DNA from: Desulfobulbaceae bacterium
GTDB taxonomy: Bacteria > Desulfobacterota > Desulfobulbia > Desulfobulbales > SURF-16
NCBI GenBank assembly: GCA_021160685.1
Contig: JAGHCC010000346.1
Coordinates: forward strand, 1 to 10,361
Reading direction: 5' to 3'
DNA length: 10,361 nucleotides
Shown here piece after piece: positions 1-5,890 of this stretch (the stretch's first letter is position 1; each line of letters starts with the position of its first letter). The notes beneath the pieces are model-generated. The model was given only the letters and a program-made list of their open reading frames with translations, was not told the origin of the DNA and made no database searches. The translations under genes and the position numbers were made by a program.

Positions 1-56
1 TTGAGATGTAAAGAAATTTTTTAAATTCAACAAGTTAACCTTGTATTCTTGACGTC

Positions 57-85
57 TTTATGTTTATCATATTTTTATATATAAT
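57..85 (+). promoter_or_regulatory. candidate eno promoter
   Basis: A perfect -10 hexamer TATAAT lies at 80-85 in a very AT-rich stretch. At 17 bp spacing the -35 position (57-62, TTTATG) matches TTGACA poorly. A better -35 (TTGACG, 49-54) sits 25 bp away, which is too far. If used, transcription would start near 92 and leave a leader of about 150 nt before eno. The leader holds a small 6-bp hairpin (CTTTGC 120-125 with GCAAAG 137-142) and nothing else I recognise. The rest of 1-233 contains no supportable gene. Confidence 0.3.
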
Positions 86-228
86 ATCTACTAACATTGA
101 ATCATCGTCATTCGGGTCTCTTTGCCGCTCATGAAAGCAAAGGATAAGCACATACAGTGTTAGATTACTCGTTGATTGAAGTATCAGATTAATTCACGAG
201 TTTATTTTTTTATAAAGCCATCATGCGT

Positions 229-233
229 GGAGG
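229..233 (+). promoter_or_regulatory. ribosome binding site deciding the eno start
   Basis: GGAGG at 229-233 is a strong Shine-Dalgarno. An ATG at 234 directly abuts it and is too close to be used. The in-frame ATG at 240 lies 6 nt downstream, the usual spacing. The start at 240 is therefore preferred; it also gives the normal enolase N-terminus beginning with the I-x-x-I/V-x-G-R-E pattern. Confidence 0.8.
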
Positions 234-239
234 ATGTTC

Positions 240-1529
240 ATGGGCGAAATCATTGGCGTATTAGGCAGGGAGGTTCTTGATTCCCGCGGAAACCCAACAG
301 TTGAGGTGGAGGTTTATCTGGACAGCGGTGTCATGGGAAGAGCGCTGGTCCCTTCTGGAGCGTCCACCGGGAAACGTGAGGCGTTGGAGCTGCGTGATAC
401 GCGAAAGAAACGTTTCATGGGTAAAGGCGTGTTAAAGGCGGTTGCCAATGTCAATGAGGCAATCGGGCCGGCCCTGGTCGGATTGGAGTCAAGTCAGCAG
501 GTCATGATTGACAAGATCATGCTGAAACTGGATAACACGGACAACAAAAAGAAGTTGGGAGCTAATGCCATTTTGGGCGTTTCAATGGCCGTAGCCAGGG
601 CAACGGCCGAGGAATTGAGCCTGCCTCTTTTTTCCTATCTGGGCGGGGTGAATGCCAAGGTCTTGCCAGTTCCCATGATGAATGTTTTAAACGGCGGCGC
701 CCATGCCGATAATAATGTCGATATTCAGGAGTTTATGGTCATGCCCGCCGGTGCTTCTTCCTTTGCCGAGGCCCTGCAGATGGGAGTGGAAACTTTTCAC
801 AGCCTGAAAGCGGTGCTCAAGGCGGCCGGGCATCAGACTGCGGTTGGTGATGAGGGTGGATTTGCCCCGAACCTGCGTTCCAACGAAGAGGCCATGGAGT
901 CTCTGCTTGAGGCGATCAGCAAGGCGGGTTACAAGCCCGGCAAGGATATTTTTATCGCCTTGGACGTTGCTGCCAGCGAGATCTATGACAGCAAGAAAAA
1001 GCGGTATATTATGGCTGCTGAAAAAGATTCCGAGAAAACAGCTGACCAATTGATCGATTTTTATGAAGACTGGGTGAATAAATATCCCTTGGTGTCCATT
1101 GAAGACGGTCTTGATGAAAGTGATTGGAGCGGATGGAAAAAACAGATGGAGCGGCTCGGTGACCGGATTCAGTTGGTGGGCGATGATATTTTTGTCACGA
1201 ACACTTCTATTTTAAAAAGAGGTATTGCGGAAGAAGCAGCGAATTCGATCTTGATTAAATTGAACCAGATCGGCACAGTAACCGAGACACTTGACGCCGT
1301 GGAAATGGCGCACCGAGCCGGATTCACGGCGATTATTTCTCATCGTTCCGGTGAAACCGAAGATACGACGATTGCCGATTTGAGTGTGGCGCTGAATACA
1401 GGCCAGATCAAGACCGGCGCTCCATCCCGGACAGATCGCGTGGCTAAATATAATCAGCTGCTCCGGATTGAAGATGAATTGGGCGCAGCCGGACAATATG
1501 CTGGCCTGCAAAGTTTAAAAAAAGTGTAA
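240..1529 (+). CDS. eno: enolase (phosphopyruvate hydratase)
   Basis: Enolase (EC 4.2.1.11) interconverts 2-phosphoglycerate and phosphoenolpyruvate in cytoplasmic glycolysis and gluconeogenesis. The 429-residue product has the usual family length. Visible family motifs include the N-terminal REVLDSRGNPTVEVE, the mobile loop SGASTGKREALELRD, NGGAHADNNVDIQEF, GDEGGFAPNL containing the general-acid glutamate (E205 here), SIEDGLDESDW with metal ligands, and LIKLNQIGTVTET containing the catalytic base K340, followed by the SHRSGETEDT loop. The start at 240 is chosen over an in-frame ATG at 234 because of Shine-Dalgarno spacing. A possible terminator follows 17 nt after the stop, and the next gene is almost 400 nt away, so eno is probably a single-gene unit or the last gene of an upstream operon. 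Nothing is truncated or unusual. Confidence 0.98.
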   Translation: MGEIIGVLGREVLDSRGNPTVEVEVYLDSGVMGRALVPSGASTGKREALELRDTRKKRFMGKGVLKAVANVNEAIGPALVGLESSQQVMIDKIMLKLDNTDNKKKLGANAILGVSMAVARATAEELSLPLFSYLGGVNAKVLPVPMMNVLNGGAHADNNVDIQEFMVMPAGASSFAEALQMGVETFHSLKAVLKAAGHQTAVGDEGGFAPNLRSNEEAMESLLEAISKAGYKPGKDIFIALDVAASEIYDSKKKRYIMAAEKDSEKTADQLIDFYEDWVNKYPLVSIEDGLDESDWSGWKKQMERLGDRIQLVGDDIFVTNTSILKRGIAEEAANSILIKLNQIGTVTETLDAVEMAHRAGFTAIISHRSGETEDTTIADLSVALNTGQIKTGAPSRTDRVAKYNQLLRIEDELGAAGQYAGLQSLKKV

Positions 1530-1545
1530 CTATTCAGCAAAGTAA

Positions 1546-1568
1546 CCGGGGGCCCCGGCATTTATTTT
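1546..1568 (+). terminator. possible Rho-independent terminator of eno
   Basis: The sequence CCGGGGGCCCCGG (1546-1558) can fold into a 5-bp, all G-C stem with a 3-nt loop. It is followed by CATTTATTTT, an interrupted T tract. Its place 17 nt after the eno stop fits a terminator, but the stem is short and the T run is imperfect. Confidence 0.5.
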
Positions 1569-1570
1569 AA

Positions 1571-1713
1571 AAGTAACATTTCTCCCTCACCCTATGACTC
1601 CCCATGGAGAGGGGATATCCGAGGTAATCGAAAATTTACAATTATTAAAAACGTAATTTTGGACTGCCTCCCTCTCCCTTGGGAGAGGGCCGGGGTGAGG
1701 GGTGTTGTTACTT
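1571..1713. repeat. MITE-like inverted-repeat element (143 bp)
   Basis: The ends are an exact 8-bp inverted repeat, AAGTAACA (1571-1578) and TGTTACTT (1706-1713). Inside each end is an imperfect complementary C-rich/G-rich block, CTCCCTCACCC on the left and GGGGTGAGGGG on the right. Each half also holds its own small palindrome (CTCCCCATGGAGAGGGG near 1598-1614; CCCTCTCCCTTGGGAGAGGG at 1670-1689). The centre (about 1621-1660) is AT-rich. There is no open reading frame of note. The CCCTCACCC / CCCTCTCCC...GGGAGAGGG style resembles dispersed palindromic repeats found in many bacterial genomes. I see no convincing target-site duplication. Confidence 0.65.
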
Positions 1714-1715
1714 AG

Positions 1716-1805
1716 AAGCTGCACTTCATCTGCACGCGAACAGGCTGTTTTACATAGCACTAGTATGCTGCGCCAGCCTGTTCACGCACAGCTAAAGCAC
1801 ATCTG
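1716..1805. repeat. palindromic repeat, copy 1 (CAGGCTG family)
   Basis: Two arms of 32 nt (1716-1747 and 1774-1805) are imperfect inverted complements. About 22 positions match, and most of the others are transitions. The inner part is strongest: GAACAGGCTG pairs with CAGCCTGTTC. The 26-nt loop contains ACATAGCACTAGTAT. A second copy with the same core and related loop lies at 6763-6883. This copy starts 2 nt after the element at 1571-1713, so the two make a composite block. No coding capacity is seen. Confidence 0.7.
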
Positions 1806-1894
1806 AACAGTTACAGGGTAGTAGTATTATGATTTTTTACCATTAAGCTAAATTGTTACAAAAAAAGTTTCTTAAGATGTTTTGAGTGTTTTAA

Positions 1895-1906
1895 AAGGAG
1901 GGAGGG
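1895..1906 (+). promoter_or_regulatory. strong double ribosome binding site for the IHF gene
   Basis: AAGGAGG at 1895-1901 runs directly into GGAGGG at 1901-1906. The second copy sits about 7 nt before the ATG at 1913. This is the strongest Shine-Dalgarno in the window, as expected for an abundant nucleoid protein. The AT-rich stretch 1806-1894 probably contains the promoter, but I cannot place one with confidence. Confidence 0.8.
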
Positions 1907-1912
1907 CAACTA

Positions 1913-2200
1913 ATGACCCTGACAAAGGCTGATCTTGTACAGAAAGTGTATCAAACTCATAATTTGACAAAGGCGGAGGCTACGGAAACAGTTGAGGCCT
2001 TTTTGCGGATTACCAAAGATTGTCTTGCCGGTGGAGAAGATTTGTTGATCAGCGGTTTTGGGAAGTTTAATGTCAAACAAAAAAACTCCAGGCGTGGCAG
2101 GAATCCGCAAACCGGCAAAGAACTGATTCTTGATGCCCGCAAGGTTGTCACCTTTAAACCCTCCGGGATTTTGCGGGACAGTATAAATGGAGTTGTGTGA
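1913..2200 (+). CDS. ihfA: integration host factor, alpha subunit-like (HU/IHF family)
   Basis: A 95-residue DNA-binding protein of the HU/IHF family (Pfam Bac_DNA_binding). These proteins act as dimers that bend DNA sharply in the nucleoid and in promoter, recombination and replication complexes. The sequence starts MTLTKADLV as in IHF alpha. It has the family core SGFGKFNVK (about 47-55) and the beta-arm RRGRNPQTG with the DNA-intercalating proline at position 65, as in IHF alpha. It ends with the ARKVVTFKPS strand. The alpha subunit is favoured over HU because of the N-terminal residues, the RNPQTG arm and the 95-residue length (HU is about 90), but HU-like naming cannot be excluded without alignment. 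It is a stand-alone unit: strong ribosome binding site upstream, hairpin terminator 25 nt downstream. In many genomes ihfA follows pheT; here it does not. Confidence 0.85.
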   Translation: MTLTKADLVQKVYQTHNLTKAEATETVEAFLRITKDCLAGGEDLLISGFGKFNVKQKNSRRGRNPQTGKELILDARKVVTFKPSGILRDSINGVV

Positions 2201-2225
2201 TCAATTCTGACTGAGGGAATTGTTC

Positions 2226-2258
2226 TGGCGGGTTGCTGCGGCTTAACCCGCCATTTTT
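2226..2258 (+). terminator. Rho-independent terminator of the IHF gene
   Basis: A 9-bp perfect stem, TGGCGGGTT (2226-2234) with AACCCGCCA (2245-2253), encloses a 10-nt loop and is followed directly by TTTTT. Its position 25 nt after the stop codon is typical. It separates the IHF gene from the lpxD block, which must then have its own promoter between 2259 and 2424. Confidence 0.9.
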
Positions 2259-2346
2259 ATATCTGCTTTCGAAGTAGCGGCCATCCCTTCGAACCGGTAC
2301 AACCGATAAGCAAATGAAATGAGTCATCGAGAAATGAAAATTAATT

Positions 2347-2406
2347 TCTCACAGAGGCGCAGAGGCGCAGAGAAAAAAACTCTGTGAGCTCTGTGCCTCT
2401 GCGAGA
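2347..2406. repeat. palindromic repeat in the lpxD leader
   Basis: The left arm (2347-2372) and right arm (2380-2406) are near-perfect inverted complements around a loop of seven A. Each arm is made of repeated (G/A)CAGAG units: TCTCACAGAGGCGCAGAG on the left, and TCTCGCAGAGGCACAGAG as the complement of the right. One bulge is needed. The element ends 18 nt before the lpxD start. It resembles dispersed CAGAGGC-type palindromes seen between genes in other bacteria. A second small inverted repeat (GAGAAAT 2329-2335 with ATTTCTC 2344-2350) overlaps its left edge. Confidence 0.75.
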
Positions 2407-2414
2407 GACTTTTA

Positions 2415-2420
2415 TATAAA
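2415..2420 (+). promoter_or_regulatory. TATA-type -10 candidate just before lpxD
   Basis: TATAAA (2415-2420; TATATA overlaps at 2413) ends 4 nt before the lpxD ATG, and no Shine-Dalgarno precedes this ATG. If used as a -10 box, transcription would start at about the ATG itself and give a leaderless message. No good -35 is visible, because that position falls in the palindromic repeat. Confidence 0.25.
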
Positions 2421-2424
2421 TCTA

Positions 2425-3513
2425 ATGAAGAACGAAACGAAATCATTAAGGGAAATTGCCGATTATGTCGGAGGGGCCATTCAGGGTGATGACGATGTCT
2501 TGATTCATAATCTGGCCCCGTTTGATTCTGCAGCAGACGGAGAAATAACTTTTCTTCTTCGAAAAAAAGATTTGCAGCGGATTGATGCAAGCGGAGCTTC
2601 GGCAGTGATTGTTCCTGAATTCATTTCCGAATCTCCAAAGCCCCAGATCATGGTGAAAAATCCAAATGTGGCTGCAGCAAAAATACATACTTTTTTTTGT
2701 GAGGTTCCTTTTCAGGCCACCGGCATTCACCCCAGCGCTCATATCGGCAGCGAGTGTCGGATTCCGGCAGCGGTATCAGTAGGCCCCATGGCTGTTCTCG
2801 GCGACAGGGTCAAGCTAGGCGAACGGGTGGTGATTGAACCCGGCGTGGTGATTGGTGATGATGTTGAGATCGGCAGTGACACGGTTCTTGCCGCCAACGT
2901 GACAATCCTTTTTGGCTGCATCATCGGCAGCCGGGTCAGAATTCACAGCGGCGCGGTGATCGGCGCCGACGGATTCGGCTATGCCACTGATGAGCAGGGC
3001 AATCATTTTAAGCGGCCTCAGGTGGGAAACGTCCGTATCGACGATGATGTTGAGATAGGTGTCAATACATGCGTGGATCGGGCCACTTTTGGCACGACCT
3101 GGATTCAATCGGGCGTTAAGATTGATAATCTGGTTCAGGTGGGACATAATGTGGTGGTAGGTCAAGGCTCGATTCTTGTCGCCCAGGTGGGGATTTCCGG
3201 GAGCACTACTTTAGGCAGAAGCGTGGTCCTGGGAGGCCAGGCCGGAGTAAGTGATCATGTGGAACTGGGAGACAGAGTTATGGTCGCCGCTCAATCAGGC
3301 ATCATGAATAATCAGCAGGCCGGCGTGGTTGTTAGCGGATCTCCAGCGATAGCACACCGGAAATGGCTGCGGTCAACTTCAGTGTTTGCCAGGCTTCCCG
3401 ATATGGCCAAGGAGTTAAAAATGTTACGAAAAGAGGTAGAGTATCTTCGCCAAATTGGAGATGAGAAAGAGAAAGGCTTGGCTGCTTCCGGCAGCTCTGG
3501 GGGGCAGAAATGA
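2425..3513 (+). CDS. lpxD: UDP-3-O-(3-hydroxyacyl)glucosamine N-acyltransferase
   Basis: LpxD adds the second 3-hydroxyacyl chain (from acyl-ACP) to the 2-amino group of UDP-3-O-acyl-glucosamine, an early cytoplasmic step of lipid A synthesis. The 362-residue product shows the three family parts. First is an N-terminal uridine-binding domain (about 5-95, with FDSAADGEITFL and a VVKNP-like VKNPN). Next is a left-handed beta-helix of hexapeptide repeats (about 100-300, including GADGFGYA and the D-N-L-V-Q-V-G-H-N site with catalytic H241). Last is a charged C-terminal helix (about 325-350) that may form a coiled coil. E. coli LpxD has 341 residues. The start fits the domain boundary, yet there is no Shine-Dalgarno; a palindromic repeat and a TATA-like hexamer fill the leader. 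The stop overlaps the fabZ start by 4 nt (ATGA), so the two are translationally coupled. Confidence 0.96.
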   Translation: MKNETKSLREIADYVGGAIQGDDDVLIHNLAPFDSAADGEITFLLRKKDLQRIDASGASAVIVPEFISESPKPQIMVKNPNVAAAKIHTFFCEVPFQATGIHPSAHIGSECRIPAAVSVGPMAVLGDRVKLGERVVIEPGVVIGDDVEIGSDTVLAANVTILFGCIIGSRVRIHSGAVIGADGFGYATDEQGNHFKRPQVGNVRIDDDVEIGVNTCVDRATFGTTWIQSGVKIDNLVQVGHNVVVGQGSILVAQVGISGSTTLGRSVVLGGQAGVSDHVELGDRVMVAAQSGIMNNQQAGVVVSGSPAIAHRKWLRSTSVFARLPDMAKELKMLRKEVEYLRQIGDEKEKGLAASGSSGGQK

Positions 3514-3953
3514 GTATTAAAGAACATGTTGAAATCATGGAAATATTGAAAATGCTTCCCCACCGGTTTCCTTTTGTTATGGTTGACCGGATTCTCGAAT
3601 TTGAAGCGGGTGAGCGGATAAAGGGATTGAAAAATGTTACGATGAATGAGCCTTTTTTCCCCGGCCATTTTCCTTCGGAACCGGTGATGCCCGGTGTGCT
3701 GATTATTGAGGGGATGGCCCAGACCGCTGCCGTGCTGGCCTATCTGACGCATCCGGACATGGTCGGTAACAAGATTTTTTATTTTGCCGGTATTGATGGT
3801 GTCCGGTTCAGGCGCAAGGTTGTGCCTGGTGATCAGCTCATTTTTGAGCTGCAGACGTTGAAGTGGAAGTCAAAAATGATCAAGATGGCAGGTAAGGCCT
3901 ATGTTGAAGGGGAAGTTGCTGCTGAAGCCGAGTTGATGGCTATCTTTGCTTGA
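3510..3953 (+). CDS. fabZ: 3-hydroxyacyl-[acyl-carrier-protein] dehydratase FabZ
   Basis: FabZ dehydrates 3-hydroxyacyl-ACP to trans-2-enoyl-ACP in type II fatty acid synthesis and competes with LpxA/LpxD for 3-hydroxyacyl-ACP, which explains its common place among the lpx genes. The 147-residue protein is a single hot-dog domain. It shows LPHRFPFVMVDRI (about 16-28) and the active-site segment FFPGHFPSEPVMPGVLIIEG. The catalytic histidine is H53 and the catalytic glutamate E67. Length and motifs are normal for the family. The start overlaps the lpxD stop; GGGGGG (3499-3504) about 5 nt upstream can serve as ribosome binding site. An unusually long 214-nt gap separates it from lpxA. Confidence 0.97.
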   Translation: MSIKEHVEIMEILKMLPHRFPFVMVDRILEFEAGERIKGLKNVTMNEPFFPGHFPSEPVMPGVLIIEGMAQTAAVLAYLTHPDMVGNKIFYFAGIDGVRFRRKVVPGDQLIFELQTLKWKSKMIKMAGKAYVEGEVAAEAELMAIFA

Positions 3954-4167
3954 AATGAGTGGTTAATTTTCTTTTTATATGGTAAATGGGCCTGCCTTGA
4001 ATGCAGTGCTGTTTTTACAATAGATATAAAATATGAATGTGGTTGGCCCCTGGAGTCTCCGGCCTTTCTATTGGTCGGAAATCCCATGCCGGAAGTTCCT
4101 CTCTGTCAAGGAACACTCTCCTTTGTTCGGATTTTTGCTTTCAAGATCAGCCATTGTGGAAAGATAA
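3954..4167 (+). other. fabZ-lpxA gap with no recognised gene
   Basis: In this otherwise tight block the 214-nt gap is unusual. It holds two small hairpins: CCGGCC pairing with GGTCGG (about 4059-4078), and GTTCCT with AGGAAC (about 4094-4113). A weak promoter-like pair, TTGAAT and TAGATA with 18-nt spacing (about 3996-4025), is also present. Two overlapping short reading frames (4033-4167, 44 residues; 4037-4171, 44 residues) end at the lpxA start, but neither has a Shine-Dalgarno or recognisable similarity. I do not call a gene. GGAAAG at 4158-4163 is the lpxA ribosome binding site. Confidence 0.4.
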
Positions 4168-4974
4168 ATGAAAATTCATCCAACTGCGGTCGTGGACCCG
4201 GACGCCCGCCTTGATTCATCCGTTCGTGTCGGTCCTTACACGGTTATCGAAAAAGATGTGCAAATCGGCCCGGATACGGAAATTGAGCCCCATAGCATTA
4301 TTTCCGGCCCGACAACCATAGGTGCGCGCAACAAAATCGGCTCTTTTGCCTCTATTGGCGCTCCTCCACAGGATATGCATTATCAGGGTGAGCCAACCCG
4401 GCTGGTGATCGGAGATGATAACTGGATTCGGGAATACACCTCCCTGCATCGCGGCAGTCCAGGTGGCCGCGGCGTTACCAGAATCGGCAATCATAACCTG
4501 CTGATGGCTTATACTCACGTGGCCCATGACTGCCGGTTGGGCAATCATGTCATAATGGTAAATAATGTCGCTCTTGCTGGGCATGTTGAGGTGGGCGACA
4601 GGGTCACTTTGGGAGGTCTGGTGGCCGTACAGCAGTTTTCCCGTATCGGGGAATTCTCTTTTGTCGGGGCAATGTCCGGTATCAATTTAGATGTGCCGCC
4701 CTACATTATTGTCGCGGGTATCCGTAATGACCTCCAAATTAGAGGAATTAACCGCATCGGTTTGAAGCGTGCCGGTTTTGATTCCCAAACAATTAAAAAT
4801 TTGTCAAAGGCCTTTGTGATTATTTTTAAGACTCCTGATCTTCTTTTACAGGAAGCTCTTGAAAAGGCTATGATCGAGTTCCCGGATTGCAAGGCCGTGG
4901 CGCGTCTGGTTCAATTTTTTAAGGACTCAGACTCAAACCGGAAAGTGATGAGACTCAGCAGTGATGGCGTGTAA
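4168..4974 (+). CDS. lpxA: UDP-N-acetylglucosamine O-acyltransferase LpxA
   Basis: LpxA moves a 3-hydroxyacyl chain from ACP to the 3-OH of UDP-GlcNAc, the first step of lipid A synthesis; the active enzyme is a cytoplasmic trimer. The 268-residue product (E. coli 262) has an N-terminal left-handed beta-helix of hexapeptide repeats (about 1-180), starting IHPTAVVDPDA. The catalytic site is in THVAHDC, with H120 equivalent to E. coli H125 and H117 to H122; H139 matches H144. The C-terminal helical domain (about 190-265) includes GINRIGLKRAGF. Two differences from E. coli, aligned by eye: Q155 replaces H160, and A168 stands at the acyl-chain ruler position G173. A ribosome binding site GGAAAG lies 4 nt before the ATG. 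The 3' end overlaps the next gene by 11 nt. Confidence 0.96.
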   Translation: MKIHPTAVVDPDARLDSSVRVGPYTVIEKDVQIGPDTEIEPHSIISGPTTIGARNKIGSFASIGAPPQDMHYQGEPTRLVIGDDNWIREYTSLHRGSPGGRGVTRIGNHNLLMAYTHVAHDCRLGNHVIMVNNVALAGHVEVGDRVTLGGLVAVQQFSRIGEFSFVGAMSGINLDVPPYIIVAGIRNDLQIRGINRIGLKRAGFDSQTIKNLSKAFVIIFKTPDLLLQEALEKAMIEFPDCKAVARLVQFFKDSDSNRKVMRLSSDGV

Positions 4975-5797
4975 AATCGGCATTATAGCCGGAGGCGGTC
5001 AGTTTCCTCTTCTTTTTGCTGAAGCAGCCCGCAAAGAGGGCAGGGGAATAGTTATTGTCGGACATAAGGGTGAGACGCATCCGGAACTTGAGCGTATTGC
5101 CGACAGTTTTTGCTGGGTGAAACTTGGTCAACTTGGAAAAATAATAAAGTTTTTTAAAAAGGAAGGTGTCGAGGAAACGGTTTTTCTGGGCACCATCACA
5201 AAAACAAAAATTTTTCGGGATATTCTCCCTGACTGGAAAGGATTGACCCTGTGGAATAAGATCGATATTAAGCAGGATGATGCCATTTTAAGGGCCTTGG
5301 CCGGGGAATTGGAACGTGAGGGGATCAAGGTGCTGGAGTCAACGATTTATCTCCAGGATATGCTTTTCCCTAAAGGTGTTTTGACGAAGAAAAAACCGTC
5401 TGCCGCGCAGTTGGCGGATATTCGTTTCGGCTGGAGTATGTGCCGCGCCATCGGCCGGCTGGATATCGGTCAATGTGTTGTGGTCCGCGATCAGACGGTG
5501 CTGGCTGTTGAGGCCATCGAGGGAACCGATGCGGCAATCAAACGCGGCGGTTCTCTTGGCAAAGAAAAAGCGGTTGTTGTGAAAGTCAGGAAGCCGACTC
5601 AGGATTTTCGTTTTGATTTACCTGCCACTGGGCTTACTACGCTTGAGTCAATGCTGGAGGCCAAGGCATCTGTTCTTGCCGTGGAGGCTGGTCAATCTCT
5701 ACTTTTTGACCGGGAGCAAATGGTTCACCAGGCCAACAAGGCTGGTCTTGTCATTGTGGGCATTGAAGAGCTTGCCGATGGGGAGCTGAATTATTAG
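4964..5797 (+). CDS. lpxI: UDP-2,3-diacylglucosamine pyrophosphatase LpxI
   Basis: LpxI (formerly DUF1009) hydrolyses UDP-2,3-diacylglucosamine to lipid X and UMP. It is unrelated to LpxH and replaces it in alpha- and many deltaproteobacteria. The 277-residue product starts with the family pattern KIGIIAGGGQFPLLFAEAAR. It has the conserved middle segment with DDAILRALAGELEREG, then the C-terminal catalytic domain with EAIEGTDAAIKRGG (about 185-198) and DFRFDLPATGLTTLE. D218 in the latter is the likely counterpart of the essential aspartate of Caulobacter LpxI. The ATG at 4964 is preferred; an in-frame GTG directly before it (4961) is a possible alternative. Translation is probably coupled to lpxA through the 11-nt overlap. 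LpxB usually follows in this pathway but is not in the window. Confidence 0.94.
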   Translation: MACKIGIIAGGGQFPLLFAEAARKEGRGIVIVGHKGETHPELERIADSFCWVKLGQLGKIIKFFKKEGVEETVFLGTITKTKIFRDILPDWKGLTLWNKIDIKQDDAILRALAGELEREGIKVLESTIYLQDMLFPKGVLTKKKPSAAQLADIRFGWSMCRAIGRLDIGQCVVVRDQTVLAVEAIEGTDAAIKRGGSLGKEKAVVVKVRKPTQDFRFDLPATGLTTLESMLEAKASVLAVEAGQSLLFDREQMVHQANKAGLVIVGIEELADGELNY

Positions 5798-5880
5798 TTT
5801 AACTGGTTTAATTTGTTTGACTTGTTGTGGTTGTTGTATTGCTTATAATTTCATCTAACCAATCTAACCAATTCAATTAA
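5798..5880. repeat. inverted arrays of a 9-bp repeat
   Basis: Directly after the lpxI stop come four 9-bp units on the + strand: TTTAACTGG, TTTAATTTG, TTTGACTTG, TTGTGGTTG (5798-5833). After a short AT-rich spacer, TCTAACCAA occurs twice in tandem, then TTCAATTAA (5854-5880). Read on the - strand in the right phase, these give TTGAATTGG and TTAGATTGG, the same unit type as the left array. The block can thus form an imperfect hairpin. It fills the gap before the next gene and may act as a transcription end or simply be a dispersed repeat. Confidence 0.55.
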
Positions 5881-5886
5881 TATAAC
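5881..5886 (+). promoter_or_regulatory. TATA-type -10 candidate before the nucleotidyltransferase gene
   Basis: TATAAC ends 4 nt before the ATG at 5891. There is no Shine-Dalgarno between them. As a -10 box it would place the transcript start at about the start codon. No convincing -35 is seen in the 9-bp repeat array upstream. Confidence 0.25.
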
Positions 5887-5890
5887 TAAT

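Noticed and set aside
49..85. TTGACG (49-54) and TATAAT (80-85) as one promoter
   Set aside because: The spacing is 25 bp, too long for a sigma-70 promoter; only the -10 part is kept as a weak candidate.
234..239. ATG at 234 as the enolase start
   Set aside because: It directly abuts the GGAGG ribosome binding site; the ATG at 240 has correct spacing and gives the usual N-terminus.
1571..1805. CRISPR array in the repeat-rich eno-ihfA gap
   Set aside because: The repeats are inverted and of two different types; there are no regularly spaced direct repeats with unique spacers.
1546..2258. A tRNA or small RNA gene in the gaps around the IHF gene
   Set aside because: The hairpins there are explained as terminators or long palindromes; no cloverleaf or known RNA motif is seen.
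4033..4171. Two short overlapping frames between fabZ and lpxA ending at the lpxA start
   Set aside because: Open lengths of about 44 codons are common by chance, there is no Shine-Dalgarno, and both frames cannot be genes at once. Kept only as a low-interest observation.
4961..4963. GTG at 4961 as the lpxI start
   Set aside because: The ATG at 4964 follows immediately, in frame, and is the more common start codon; the difference is one residue.
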